DNA of 64,000 bases from the NCBI GenBank assembly GCA_030737835.1, contig CM060852.1, forward strand, positions 11,143,603 through 11,207,602, written 5' to 3'. This document shows, in pieces, positions 1 to 12,946 of this stretch. A model generated the notes under the pieces. It was not told the origin of the DNA, made no database searches, and saw nothing but the letters and a program-made list of their open reading frames with translations. The translations under genes and the position numbers were made by a program. The first letter of the stretch is position 1. Each line of letters starts with the position of its first letter. The stretch comes from Acorus gramineus (taxonomy: Eukaryota; Streptophyta; Magnoliopsida; Acorales; Acoraceae).

Positions 1-536
1 CAAATTATGTACATAAACCACGCACGTAAACTCGAAATCTACAGTAAACAGACTCATGAGTCACCCGGTTTGGGTAAACTTTTTATTTTTAATTATTTTT
101 GGTTTATTTGAAAAAGAAATGTTAAGATTGGTTTTATTCATGCCATTATTAAATATCTTAAATACAATTTTAGACCATAGTCAAAATTCAGATGTACATG
201 TTACAGCTCACGTAGACACTCCATGTCTATTTCAACCACCAAATTAAGATAAAACGGAGAACATAGATTTTTATTTTTATTTTTAAAAAATCATCTGTAC
301 CATGGTTTGGACCATAGGTTAAAAATCAGATGTCTAAGGTGTGCCTATAATGGTGGTGGTCCATCCTATTTTTTTTATAAAGAAAATGATTGTGCCTACT
401 TGCAGGGCAGGCATTTTCAATCGTTCAATAGTTTGCTTCTTAGATTAAATTTTGACAAGTAATTGATAACTTGTAAAAAAAAATAAAAAATCCACCTTGT
501 TTTTTTAAGATAAAATAAATGTTTCTCATGATTAAG

Positions 537-712
537 GCAGCGTTTGATTATATGATTGTCAACTTTTGCATTCGTAGGAAGCTGTTTTTGTAATCGTGCA
601 ACCAAACAATTTTACTGTAACAACTTCATGTAAACAGATTTCAGAAAAATAGTATCTAAAAGCTGTGATTTTTAAAAGCTTGAGAGAGTGAGCTTCCTGC
701 ATAATCAGGGTC
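537..712. mobile_element. MITE family A, right-truncated copy
   Basis: This stretch starts with GGCAGCGTTTGATTATATG and then carries the internal signature shared with copies near 8.4, 10.4 and 15.6 kb: an 'ACCAAACA-TTTTACTGTAACA' block, 'CAGATTTCAG', a 'TCTAAAA-CTG' block and 'GTGAGCTTCCTGCA-AATCAG'. The right terminal repeat expected from the other copies (GCAACCAAACGC) is missing, so the copy is truncated. It has no coding capacity. Confidence 0.6.
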
Positions 713-1413
713 TTATACCAGAAACAAACGAGACTAAATCTCTTCTATCAACAAAAGATCAAAAACTCAAATTCAACACATAAAAAATCACATATATAAC
801 TCTGCGAGTCAGATAAATCTAAGAGGATCCAAAATAAAAAATCATGATATATAATCAAACCCTGTGTGGATTCAATGTTTGGTTAATTACATGCTTAATG
901 TATAATCATTAGAAAACAAACATTATCAGACATTTCACCCGATGTACCATCTTGCGTGCTCTGTGACATGTCATGGAGAAGTGCAAAATGGTCTTGCAGA
1001 CTTACCAAATTTCTTGATCCACATCAACCATCATCATGGTACATGAATTGCACAATCACTCAATTGCAATGTAACTTATGTTTTGATACTATTATTTTAA
1101 AATGAAACTTTTGATGATGAGATCTAACAAAGTCATATGTTTCTCAACATACTATATAAAAAAAAAATGTCGGGTAAATGGGAGGTTGGACCCCACAGAC
1201 ACTGAAGCCAAATAAGAAAATCAAAGGCGATTCGAATATCTACTCAAATATCGTCTTGAAAGCGACACATAGTACCTTCTTATTCTTCTATTACATTCCA
1301 TTATTTCCCTCCCCACATTTCAACTTCTTATTCACCACCCCACAAACCAAATGGTATTCTTGTCTGCCTACACCAGCAAAAACTGTTAGCCAATGTTTAG
1401 TCAGTGAATAAGT

Positions 1414-1830
1414 ATGGAATAAATTGAATTTAATTAAAATAACATCATTATGGATGTTTGAATAACTAGAATAAATGATAATTTGTATGTCAGAATTAAC
1501 TAGTATAAAGTGGTATATGGATTCCATTCTCCCATTAGAATTAAGTTATTCCAGATTATTCAAACCAAAAGAATATGTGGGCCAACTGTCAAATCAACTG
1601 TCATCACCACTTATAAATCAATTGTCAAATCAACTGTTATCATTTTTTTATCTTTTATAAATCTTTATCCACACTTTATTCATATTTTATCCAAACAACA
1701 AAAACTTTATTATTACGTTTTCCAATTGAAATAATTCAAAACAAAACAAAACACAAAATCATTTTATCCTTATTTATACTAGAATAGTCATAAATCTCAT
1801 AATAATTTAATTCTTGAACAAAACATAGGC
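1414..1830. mobile_element. MITE family C, degraded copy
   Basis: The interior closely matches the better-preserved element at 26802-27253. Shared blocks include AAAGTGGTATATGGATTCC, GAATATGTGGGCC, repeated AAATCAACTGT blocks, CTTTATTCATATTTTA, CAAACAACAAAA and CAAAATCA. The ends are eroded, so borders are approximate. It is non-coding. Confidence 0.55.
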
Positions 1831-2504
1831 TTAAAAATAAATCATTTAATACTTTGTATAATGCGTTACATGTACCTATGAAAAAAATGTGGCGTATCTC
1901 ACTATGGTTTTAACTCAGACACTGATATTCTGTTTTAGAATCCCCTTTGTGATCGCTAAAGCAGTATATATTTTATTATGAAAAACGTAAAAAGATGCAT
2001 TCAATTTATATGAATACGTATAATATTTTGTTATTAAAGATTGTATTTTATTAGCTAAACGTATATTTACTAAAATCAAAATATATACGAGCTGTAAACA
2101 TAACTAAAAATATAATTTTCCTATAACTGGAAGGGAAAAGTGGATTTATTACATCCAGCTTTATATTTAATTGTATCGTCAACTCTTAAAACCCAGTGAT
2201 GTAAAACGAAAAAAAAAATGCTAATCCAAATTGTATATATATGTCCATGGAGCATCTTTGTTTTCTATTCTAGATTACTCATTTACTTTAAAAAAGTTTT
2301 TGCTCTGTTCATAGGTTATGGTAGAATTCTCTTCTACTCACTTCCTATGAGGCCTTTTATTTTGCTTTCTTTTTGTACTTTTAATTGGGCGTTCGTCTAT
2401 TAATATATTAAGGCATCGCGCCTATCGTTCATTTAAAAAAAAAAAAAAAAACTTTCTCTCTCACAACGTCTACACTTACCAAACTCTTTCAACAAGTCTG
2501 AAAA

Positions 2505-2685
2505 ATGTGCACCACCATGCGCCTAACGAGTTGGTTGAGATACACCCTCTAGGAGGTTTCGGGTTCGAACCCAGTTAATTTTTCATGGGTGTTCTTATCC
2601 CTTAGTGGGTCTGTTGTCATTTGTCCCTTGTGGGCATGTTGTACGTGTCTTTTTGGGGTCTTGCTAACAAAAAAAAAAAAAAAAA
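2505..2685 (+). mobile_element. tRNA-derived SINE with poly-A tail
   Basis: A tRNA-like head contains an A-box-like stretch (GCCTAACGAGTTGGTTGAG, about 2521-2539) and a B-box (GGTTCGAACCC, about 2562-2572). These are the internal RNA polymerase III promoter elements of tRNA genes and tRNA-derived SINEs. About 100 bases of unrelated body follow, then a 17-base A run (2669-2685). There is no tRNA cloverleaf 3' half, so this is a SINE and not a tRNA gene. An imperfect flank repeat (GTCTGAAAAATG before, GTGTGAAAGATA after) could be an old target duplication. Confidence 0.6.
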
Positions 2686-2939
2686 GTGTGAAAGATACTA
2701 AATCATAATAACGTGTCACACATCACACCAAAGTTATAGGTCTGACATCAAAACATGTATTAAGAAAATTTGAGTGAAAATGCACAGTCGTTTTAAGTAC
2801 AATCACCACCCCATGCTCCAAAAGTAAGTAATATAATAAAAAATCCATTATAAACATTCGTGTAAAATAACATCAATTATTCATGTGATTTAATAATAAT
2901 AATAACAACAACAACAAAAGTTAAATCTGAGGCAGGTTC

Positions 2940-3130
2940 AACCGATGAAGTAGGGGTGTGGGGGGCAAATGTATCGTCCTCAATAAACGAATCTCGAGGC
3001 ATTTTGTCGTTTTATAAAAAATCCTCGAAGGCCGTGCAGGGCGGCCATAGCTGGCTGGAGTTAGGAGAGCATCGCCTCCTCATCGCCGACATAATCAAAG
3101 AATGGGTTGGAGGGGTGGCACCCCCACATC
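2940..3130. other. GC-richer island of unknown origin
   Basis: This segment of about 190 bp is markedly richer in G+C and CpG than its surroundings and includes an open frame on the + strand (2956-3234, 92 codons). The predicted peptide matches no family I recognise, and its last third runs into AT-rich DNA. It could be a captured gene fragment, a piece of a transposon or a remnant exon. I assign no function. Confidence 0.3.
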
Positions 3131-3231
3131 ACCCACTTATATCATTTATATTATTTATTATACGAGGGACAAATACATTTCATCTTTTGTCACATAATAG
3201 TTTGAAAACTATGTCATCTCTTTTAAACAAT

Positions 3232-3604
3232 TAAATAAATTCAAATGAATCTTTCAATTAATTTTTTAAGAATATTAAATTTAATTAATATTAATTAAAA
3301 ATACAATATATTAAAAAAAAAACTTACAATGAATTAAAAATATAAAAAACTTTTTATAAATTATAATTTTATCTCTTTAAATAAAGTTTTATATAAAATT
3401 TTTTTATATTTTTAACATATTGTAGAGTTTTTTTGACATATTATGTTTTCAGTTAAAATTAACCAAACGAAATATTCAACGTAAATTTAATTTAAATAAT
3501 TATTTGAATTTATGTTAATATTTTTTAAAAATTACATGAATTTTAGAAAAACTGAAAGATTAAATGAATTTAGGATAATTTTCAGGGGCTATTTGAATTT
3601 TTTC
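3232..3604. mobile_element. MITE family B, diverged copy
   Basis: Block order is as in the copies at 8591-9085 and 57831-58316: an ATT-rich left end, 'AAATACAATATATTAAAA', 'TTAAAAATATAAAAAAC', a central 'ATTTTATC' block, then the inverted counterparts 'TTTTTAACATATTGTAGAG', 'ATTATGTTTTCAGTTAAAATTAACC', and a right end 'GGGGCTATTTGAATTTTTTC'. It is more AT-rich and more diverged than the other copies. It is non-coding. Confidence 0.5.
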
Positions 3605-5640
3605 CTTGTTTTTATATATTATATGCATTCATTTCTTGCCATGCCCTTGTTACACGTCAAAGCTTACGTGGATCCGTCGCGCCATAATTGCTTATCATTT
3701 TTTTTTTACTGTTACACGTGATCTTTTTTACATCCCTCGACAACAATAAATATACTTTGATTATTTTTTTATATTTATTAAAAATAGTTCATTCGATTTA
3801 AATAAAATAATATATTTTTTTATTAAAATATATATCTTATTAAATAATATTTACTATTTTAAAAAAAATTTAAAACATGTGAAGATTATCTATAAAAATG
3901 TTCACGGTGACAAGTCATAGTCCCTCATGTTTTTTTTTTTTTTATTCTCTCTGGGTCAGTCCAATAAATTCGTTATTTAGACTCAATCCCATATATTTAT
4001 TTAACCACTTATGCTCCTTTTTTTTAAATTTATTTGAGTATATTTCTTTTATAAAATTATATATTTAATTAAGTGAGATGTAAATTTTTTTTAAAAAAAA
4101 GATACAGACTGAATTTTAGATTGAAAACTAAATTGAGTCTAATATTTTCTATTAAATTACATTATTTTTTCCTTCTTTTGTTCTTTAAAAATGGACAAAT
4201 CAAAATAATAACTCATATCATTTATTTATCATTTAGATAGCATTTGAAAAGGAGATTGAAAAACAGCTCTTGTAAATAACATTCTAGGAAGCATAATATC
4301 CTATTATATTTCTAAATTTTTTTTATAATTAATAATTATTTTTTATTTTCTTAAAAAGTTAGGACTATGAAAGGCGTTTGAGAATGAGTTTGAATTAAGT
4401 ATTATTTCTACATGTTAAAAAATACTCATCTCAATTTCATTTGTGATTAAAATTTTGATAATAATAAAAAAAAACTAGGAACCACGAAGCGAGCATTATT
4501 TGATTTTTAAATTAGAATAAAATAAAATTTTAATTTTAGCATTCTTGTTATATGACTTTATTTAGAAATTAAAGTATACAGTAACATATGAACCCACTTA
4601 TAAATATATATGCCTATAAATAAAGGGAAGGATTAAAAGTGGACTTTAAAGTGGGCTAATTAAGTGTATAAAAACCCTTATTATCAATGATAACATGTCA
4701 CATTATCATAACCTCAATACAACAATAATAGAAATTTTTTTCTCAAATTGATTTTTGTCTGCTACAAACCGTGACAATCTTTTTATACACAATAGTCCTT
4801 CCAAGTCATTTGTTCCCTACATACATTACCTTTGCCAAACATTCTTTTGAGCCCAAGATGGGGAGGAAAAAAAAAACAACACTGTCCCTTCCATGTTGTG
4901 TCATATTGGATGAATAACATGTTAGTATAACTGATTCGTTTGATAACCATAAAAGATGAATAAATGATTAATGGAGTTATATTATTTGTCTGACCAACTT
5001 GCACCTTGATTTTTCTCCCTGAGGGGCCTGTCTTAAAGTTTTGGGACACAACCACACATATTGAAACAATGTGTTGCCAAGCTAAAATGAGCTGTGTGTT
5101 TTGGCAGTTCCATCAACTCAGCCAGGATGTATGATATGAAATGAAATTGACATGTGGTGGGGATCAAAGAGTTTCATCTCTCATGTGGACTTGTAAGGTT
5201 GGTTGGACAATTGGACCAGATGTGATAGTACATAGGTTTTTGGAGACTAATAACATCTATTATTTTAATTTGTCATATATAAATGAATAAGTAGTGGTAG
5301 ATGAATTCATACTCTTACATGAGTCCTATTTGAAGTCTGCTAAATCTGGGAGAAACCTGAAGATGACTGTTTTTTTTTTCTCTCTCTATTGCAAAGAAAT
5401 AAATCGGAATAATATAAAGAAATAAACCTAAAGAAGAATAACTCATCTTCTCCCTTTTCACTTCTCTAACCGTGTGATGAGAGACGGTGTTTATTAAAAT
5501 ATTAGAATTTTAGTTTATCATTTTGAGAGATGTTAGATTATATATGTATCTTTCAGAGTTTAGGAAGTGTTAGATTATATATGTATGAGATTATTGTGTT
5601 ACACGTGTAACATTATCATTACCATGTACTATTATATAAA

Positions 5641-5797
5641 TAATCCTTTCTACTAGATAAAAGAGTTTCATTATTGTTTTTTTCTTTTATTATATAAGTC
5701 AATGGTGGTTAACCTGGAGGTTTAATCCTTTTCTAATAGATAAAAGAGTTTCATTATTGTTTTTTTTCTTTTATTATATAAGTAAATGGTGGTTAAC
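5641..5797. repeat. Direct tandem duplication, about 74 bp unit
   Basis: A segment beginning TAATCCTTT, continuing AGATAAAAGAGTTTCATTATT and ending AATGGTGGTTAAC occurs at 5641-5713 and again at 5723-5797. The copies differ by only a few substitutions and small indels, separated by 9 bases. The near-identity suggests a recent local duplication. No coding potential is seen. Confidence 0.75.
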
Positions 5798-6606
5798 TCA
5801 TCAAATGCACCATGAAACGTTGCCATGATGCATCACTCATTGAATTGATGGGCATGTCACATGTGTATCAAATGCCATACCATGTTTTTATACCCACATG
5901 CACTCCCAAAATCAATCCTTCTACAATGAATGAGTCCCCCCCACCCAACTTTTTAATTATTCACTCTCACCTCTACCATCTGTAGTTGGAAACCTCTCTC
6001 TTCTCACTCCCACACAAAAAAAAAAGGTTTAACTGTGTGTCCACAAAACCATCACTGTGTAATAACACATCACCTCACAGTGGAGTTCCTAATCAATTAA
6101 GGACCACAAAAACACGATACAAACCAAAAACACTGAATCTGGGAAAACCTAGTGAAAATCCCAAAGTGCCTCTCATTGGTGTAACATTATGAAGTCATTG
6201 ATACATTGATCCAAATCGATCTCCGGAACCTCCCATCTCTCTTTTATGTTTTCGGGGACCATAAACAACTTGGAGTGAACTTTTTTCTTTTTTTTGGTGA
6301 CCACCTCTTCTGGGATGTTTGTTTTTTAGGGACAATGTGGTGCCCAAATTAGGGTGAATTTGATGTGTGACATTATAACACCTATGATTGTGAAATATTT
6401 TTTTAGTGATCCAACGTTAGCCAATTATATTGAAGAACCTGAATTTACCACACTAGTTCTCCAATCCCACTGCTTATCTAACAAAATTGAATTCCACACA
6501 AAAATCCTTGGAAATAAGAAATTATATATATATATATATACAATAGAAAGTACCAAACAAATTTTTGGAGGGGCCAAATTACCTAGGGATATAAACAAGT
6601 CTCTTA

Positions 6607-6907
6607 TGCTGCGTTTGGAAACGAGTTTAGACAATATTTGAATATTTTATTTTTACATGAATCATATCTAATACAAATTTATTTTCAAATGTCCCAAATG
6701 GTCCCAGTTTTTTAAAAAAGCAAAAATGACTTTTAATCATAAAAAAAAACTTTTGAAGAATGTAACAAAAGTATGTTTTCTGAAAAGTTATTTTCAAAAA
6801 CCCATTAAAAGGTCATTTTCAAACTCGTTTTCAAACACTATTTGAGTTTTCCTATATTGTAAATACACGTGAAAATTTATTTTTCCAACTCATTTTTAAA
6901 CATGACC
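6607..6907. mobile_element. MITE flanked by TTA (PIF/Harbinger-like)
   Basis: The left end reads TGCTGCGTTTGGAAACGAG and the reverse complement of the right end reads GGTCATGTTTAAAAATGAG, about 14 of 19 positions alike. TTA lies directly outside both ends (6604-6606 and 6908-6910). A TTA target duplication with short imperfect inverted ends and no coding capacity fits Tourist-type MITEs mobilised by PIF/Harbinger transposases. An inner inverted copy (CAAACTCGTTTTCAAACA) adds to the fold-back. Confidence 0.5.
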
Positions 6908-8360
6908 TTAGTTTTCTATGTAGCAAATGAGTCCCTTTAGAATGTCTATAGAAGAGCATACCATTACCTATGAAAGAGGTGTTATTAGTTGTATATTATT
7001 TTTTACAGGGTGTCATTACATGTATTTAACCATATACATAACATAGTGCACAGTTTTATTTTGTCATATATAAGTATTTATATTTATATTTCACTGGATG
7101 GAATATACAGTTTATTAAAATACATATTTCATTTTTTTCATAAAGCTAGATTCTTATTTAAATTACATATGTACTTTGATAAAAAAAAATCAAAACTTGT
7201 AAAGACTAAAAATATTGTATAACATCGTTTATTTATAAAGAAATTACATGAAATATATTAGTAAATGAACAATTCTTGAATTTTCCCCCCATCATGTGTA
7301 CAGTGTACTTGTTGAAAATTTGTGTTTGAATTTGTGATTGTTGAATGAATAACCCAAATAGGTAACATCAACCCATGATGCCCCCACGTTTGAAAGCATG
7401 TTGGATAAAAAATGATTTTGAATAAAATAACTTAAATAAACTCAATTTATAAGAAGCTTATTCTATGATTTTTAAAAAGGTTTATTTTTGTGCTCAAAAT
7501 TAAATTTGTTATTTTTTTAACAAAAAAATATAATTATTTTTTGAAGAGAGGGGAGGGAGCATCATGACATGTGACGTGGAAGCTTAAGCCTGCCTCCATG
7601 GTCATGTACTAATGTGGGTTATGGACACAAACAAGGAATTACTTCCATAACTTCATGATTATGGTTACATGTTTTATGTTTATTGATATCCATAACACAC
7701 ATATCAGACACACTAAACACCAGGCCCAAAGCTCAATGTGTGGGAAGGGACAAGGTCTAGTTTCCAATACTTGGCCTTATTTGTCATGATATAATAATAT
7801 CAACCCCCACATGTATATCATCTGCCTAGCTAGTTCTTTGTCTATGGAAGGTCAGTGTGAGACACTTTGGATACAACAAGCATTTGTTTGTTAGGGTTGT
7901 TCTTTTTAGTTTTTGGAATCAGTGGAAGGGAAACAAATAAAAATATCTATCATTTAAAAAAAAAAAAAAAAACTTTTTAGGGTTTTACATGAGGTACACA
8001 TAGCTAGCATACAAGCTAAAGGGTACTTATGTGGGAGGTCTCTAATTCCAACCATATTGTGTGAATATATATAAAAAAAATAGTTATTCCTAGAGGCCTA
8101 TTGTCATGTCGCTTTCTTGGTCAAAGTACCTACGCCCCCACATGAATTTATTTTTGTTGCTCACCAAACCAACCTCTCATGCATTCATAATGCCCTGTAA
8201 ACAAAGTGGGGATCTATTTTTTTTTTTTTTTTTTAATAAAGATTGATGGGATCTAGTTGGTTGTGACTTGTGAGGACAAGTTGGGGTTGGGAGGGTGGTT
8301 TTTGTGGAGATTCATTGTTTTATTTTTATGTTTTATTCATTGTTTTATTTTTATCTTTTT

Positions 8361-8580
8361 AGTTATGCAATTACACAGTGTTTATGATTATAGAAAGTTG
8401 TGTTTATAATCGTACAATTAAACAGTTTTATTATAGTAGCTTTCTATACACATATTTCATGTAAATACTGTTTAAAAACTGCGATTTCAAAAAACTGAGG
8501 GGGATGAACTTTTTGCAGAATCAGTTTTAAAACCCAGATTTCTGCAAAATCAGTTTTGCAATCGCGCAATCAAACGAACG
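8361..8580. mobile_element. MITE family A copy
   Basis: It shares the family A interior: an AAACAGTTTTA block, 'TTTCATGTAAA', 'AAAAACTGCGATTTCAAAAA', 'GATGAACTTTTTGCAGAATCAG', and a right end GCAATCGCGCAATCAAACGA that mirrors the GCGTTTGGTTGC left end of other copies. The left end is degraded. It directly abuts the family B element that starts near 8591. Confidence 0.6.
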
Positions 8581-8590
8581 GAGAGGTAAT

Positions 8591-9085
8591 GGAAAAATTC
8601 TGATTATCTCTATAAATTGTCTGAAATCCATATAACCTTCTGAAAATGCTTATGTAAATTCAAATAGTCTATTGAATTAAATTTTCATTGACAGATGAGA
8701 AATATTAAAATATCATGTAAATATTCCATTTGTTAATCCTGGCTAAAAATACAGTATATCAAAAACTCCTACAATTTATTAAAAATGTAAAAAAATATTA
8801 AATAAATAACGATTTTACCCTTCCGAATAGATTATAAAACTTTATCATGATAGATGAAATCAACATTTGCAAAGGATTTTTCGTATTTTTAACACATAAG
8901 GGTTTTTAGTATATTATGTTTTCAATTAGAATTAACCAAACAAAATATTCATCATTTATCAACAAAAATTTAATTTAAAGGGTTATTTGGAATTACATAG
9001 ATGTTTTCAATGGGTTATATGAACTTTAGAAAAACGTAGGGGGTTGATTTTGGACAGTTTACAAGGGGTTATATGGATTTTTTTA
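8591..9085. mobile_element. MITE family B copy (CCATATAACC fold-back)
   Basis: The left part holds AAATCCATATAACCTTCTGA and the right end reads AAGGGGTTATATGGATTTTT, which is its inverted counterpart. Internal inverted blocks are shared with 57831-58316: a TTATTAAAAATGTAAAAA block against TTTTTCGTATTTTTAACACA, and 'CGATTTTACCCT' near the middle. The whole unit folds back on itself and encodes nothing. Confidence 0.65.
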
Positions 9086-10397
9086 TATTAATTTATAACC
9101 TTAATGGTTTGGAATTAAAACAGGTTTCTTTATCTCAGTCAAGGTTATAGTCTGATAAAAAGATTTTTTTTTTTTTTTATATGATAGATCCTTTGATGTA
9201 TTTCAAATATCATCAGTCTAAAAGGTTGGTTCAAAATCCATTTATCTCATTTTTTATCTTTTGGAGCAGAATTAATTTCAATTGATTATTTTGAGGATCC
9301 CATTTTTTCAAAAAACATATACAGTGGAGAACCCCGGATAACAATCTGTGTGGGATTAGAAATTGATTCCTTCAAAATTGATTATTAGGAATAAGTTAAA
9401 ATCAATTAGTTGGTTTTAAACTGATTCCTAAAAATCTTAATATATTTCCTAGAAAAAAGAAAGGTGATTTTTTTTTTAACTTTTTTTCAGAAACAAAATC
9501 AAAGGCCAAAATACAGGTAAAGTTTTACAAGAAAAATTATTATGGCAAAACATAATCCATCCAATAATTGATTTCAACCAAGTTTATCCATGAGAGTTTA
9601 GACCAATGAGCGTATCCTCTCTCTCTCTCTCTCTCTCTAGTTTTTTTTTAAATACAATTAGAAAGGGAGAGAGTGAAATGTTGATGCCCCCAAGCCTCAA
9701 GTCCTCCTCTTGTTATGGTCCATTCCATTTGGGTGGCATCCACTTGGGGTGAGGCATTGTTAATTCCACAATTGTTTTTTTTTTAATCCATTCCTTGAAC
9801 CATCCCAATCCCCTAGGTTTATGTCTTGCTTTTTTATGTTACTATAATAATCCTTCATTACCAGTTTTGAGAAGCCTGTCTTTACATTTTTTTTTAAATT
9901 GTAACCCTCTTTAATTTACTTGGTTTTCTGTATTGAATTGTTCCATTCAACATCCAAGGTGGTTGGGACTTAGAAACTCTGTCTCCTTGAATTTCTATAT
10001 ATAAACAACCCTATCTTTTATACCTTATATATTACAAAGCTAGCCTGTCTTTCCTCTCTATTATTATGTTGATAGCAGTGCAGTCTATTTTAGAGTCCAC
10101 AATAGTGATCCGTAGAGCAAATCATGTGGAGGCCACTTTTTAAGAACATGAGGGTTTTTTTTTCTTGCTTTATGATTTGTGAGGACCATCTTTCTTGGTT
10201 AGAATTCTGTGTGTGGTTTTGTAGGATTTTGCTGATGCTTCAACAGTTTATGTTGTTTGTTCTCTTCGAACCTTTTTGTCTCAATTTATAAAAAAAAAAA
10301 AAAAAAAGGAAAAAATAAAAGTCAAGGATAATTCAGCTAATGTATTTGTCTGGTTTATTAATAAATGATAATATTCTAACCAGCTCTAGTTTTTAGA

Positions 10398-10634
10398 CAG
10401 CGTTTGGTTGCATAATAAGATAGCTATTGTGTTTATAGAAGTTGTGTTTTACAATTGTGTAACCAAACAAAAAAATTGGGGCAATTTTATGCAGACAGAT
10501 TTCAGGCAAATAGTATCCAAAAATTGCATTTTTCAAAAACTAAAAGAGAGGGGTAGCAGCTTCCTGTAGAATCAGTTTTAAACTCAATATTTATAAAAAA
10601 TTATGAGTTTTGCAATCATGCAACCAAACACTGC
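10398..10634. mobile_element. MITE family A copy with both ends
   Basis: The left end CAGCGTTTGGTTGCATAAT and the reverse complement of the right end, GCAGTGTTTGGTTGCATGAT, form an inverted pair of about 20 bp. The interior carries the family signature (ACAGATTTCAGGCAAATAGT, CTTCCTGTAGAATCAGTTTTA). TTTA lies just outside both ends, roughly, and may be part of a target duplication; this is uncertain. Confidence 0.65.
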
Positions 10635-12697
10635 TTTATTTTCTTGCCCAAACCATATACAATGTCCAAGAAATATACACATTACATAAAAATATATTTT
10701 GTTACATGCATTTTTTCTACTCAACCCACAATGTGCAATCCTATTTCTTTACCGAGCTACATGTTTCATTAGATGAAATACTATTTTAATTTTTGGTGCA
10801 AGGAAATTTATACAAACTATTAGAATATATACATATATATAAATGATAATGAAATTTTCAATTCAATGTGGTATATATATTATTTTCTCATACTCACGTA
10901 ATTATTATTTTTTTGGTATTATTAGCTTCAACTTATTCCTTTCATTTATTATTTCCACAATCCAATTAAACCACAACTTTTCACTATACATCATTAGTTG
11001 CCTGCTTTGTTTACTTGTACAATGCACATGACATTGTTAAATTTAATAACATAGGATTAGGTCATGGTCCATTTCTCCAAATTAAGGCCCCACTTCCAAG
11101 AACCCTAATCCATTGATTAATTGATATAACAAAGTTGAAATCTGTGCCCTACTCATGACATCAACCCATCCACAATCTTAGGACGGAAACTCTCATGTCA
11201 CAACTGATGGAACCTAGAACACCCACATTAAAATAATAATAATAAATAAATAAACAAAAATAAAATAAAGTGGTATTATTTCAATAAACAAATGAAATGC
11301 TTACATGGGTTGAGTTAGTTATTAATGTCTGTGTGGGCTGGCAATGTGAAGGGAACAAAGACTAGTCTTTACAAGTGAGATTGGTGAGAAACCCTAAAAA
11401 TGTTGCATAGTTAATTAATTATTAATAATACCAGATATTCCTAGGAAGTCTAAAGATGCTGCCCATCATACCTTGCTAGAATTATAATATGCTATATAAT
11501 TTTATCCTTTATTTATTCCAATTCCTATATTCATTTCTATATTCCCTCATACACTCATATCTTAATCACAAAACATAACTCATACAAATGTGAGCTCACA
11601 TGCTAGGATTTGAAAAATGTCAATTAATTAAGAGGGTATCTAAGAATTCTAAGCATGAATTAAGTACAAAATAATTCTTGGCTCCGGGATTCGGAATCCG
11701 AATCCGACAAGATATGGAAGTGGTTATGAGAACTTTTGTTTTTAACAGGGAAAGGCAATGCATGGCCGATCTAATCTTCCTCTAAAACTGAATTTGCAAT
11801 TTTTATTCCTCCAACTTGCTTCAATAAGAATAATAGATTGAAACATAAAAATCTTTGAATAATCTGTTCTGAAGGTGAAGCTTGCTTGTGGATCAGAGTT
11901 CCAAGTTGCTTATGGAATGGCAGTGCATGTGAAAATGAAATCAAGTATGTCCTTTTAATTTTAATTTAGTCAGGACTCAAGAGTGTCCACTTGTTTAATT
12001 AATCCAAAGTATTCAAAAATTTTGGGTTGCGGTGCTTTTCATGCAGGCTGAGTGGGGTTAGAGGCCCGAAACTGGAGGAACCCAACTCATCTCAATCCAA
12101 CCAGATCCTTGAATCTAATGAGATCAATCTGAACTCGATTATTCCCATCTGGTTCGAGTTCTGGTAGTTTCGATTTCATCAAGTTTTGATTTCATTGATG
12201 TAATTCCTTCCTAACAAAAAAAGATCGAGTCCTTAGCTAAAGATATAATGAAAATGAAGCTTAAAGATGGAGAGAGTGGAAAAAATGAAATTGTGAAAGT
12301 GTGATAGATTTTTCAAAAATTCCATTTCATTTCACATAGTCCAAATTGGATATCCTCAGTTCTTTAACCTAAACCCAACTTGATTTTTACCTGGGTCCAT
12401 ATTCAGATTGAACAACTAAAACCTTGATCCAAAAGATTGGATCCGATCCATTAAAGTTGCACCCCCGAAATCCTAATTATCACGTTGGTTTAGTAGTAAT
12501 TTTTTTTTATCATAAGAAACTGAACTTCCCAAACAATATGCGGGGAGATGAATTAATTTAATTCAATAATGCACCATGCCATGCATCACTCATAACATAA
12601 TCAAGTAGAGCTCAATATATATTGGTCTTATAGAAATATAGGGTACTCCATAGATTTATTGGATTAGTCTATACAGCAACCACTTTATTCCAAGTTC

Positions 12698-12766
12698 AGC
12701 CCAGTTTTTTAAAGCCCAACAATCCAGTTCATTATTCAGACCTTATTTTATTCTCGGCCCAGCCCA
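12698..12766 (+). promoter_or_regulatory. Cluster of AGCCCA (site II-type) elements
   Basis: Three AGCCCA motifs (12698-12703, 12713-12718, 12761-12766), the last inside GGCCCAGCCCA, lie 180-250 bases before the AAED1-like start codon. AGCCCA is the reverse complement of TGGGCT, the site II / TCP-binding core common in promoters of housekeeping and organelle-related plant genes. The motifs are seen; a promoter role is inferred from position. Confidence 0.45.
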
Positions 12767-12946
12767 ATTGGACCCCCCAAAAAATAGATCACATCATAAT
12801 AAACGGACGGTCGTACTTTCATCAGACAATAACGGACCATGAGCCTCGTTGGATGTATTTCCCGCCTCACAAAACAACCGCTTTTGACATTTATTACGTA
12901 ATAAGGGTTTCTGAAAGAAGAAAAAAAAAAAACACGCGCACAAATT

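Larger units (their letters stand above)
1..12690. other. Gene-free AT-rich repeat-filled spacer
   Basis: I see no convincing protein gene in this 12.7-kb stretch; the open frames are short, AT-biased and without family motifs. It holds several fold-back elements listed separately, a SINE, a GC-richer island at 2940-3130, a direct duplication at 5641-5797, many A/T homopolymers, an (AT)n run at 6521-6540 and a (CT)n run at 9617-9640. A poly-A run at 2431-2451 and one near 7955-7972 may mark further old retroposed sequences, but no clear bodies could be defined. Confidence 0.6.

Noticed and set aside
2521..2600. Possible tRNA gene from A- and B-box text
   Set aside because: No acceptor stem or 3' half pairing could be found, and a poly-A tail follows, so a SINE fits better.
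4783..5055. 90-codon minus-strand frame
   Set aside because: No family motif, AT-biased composition, and no splice context; probably chance.
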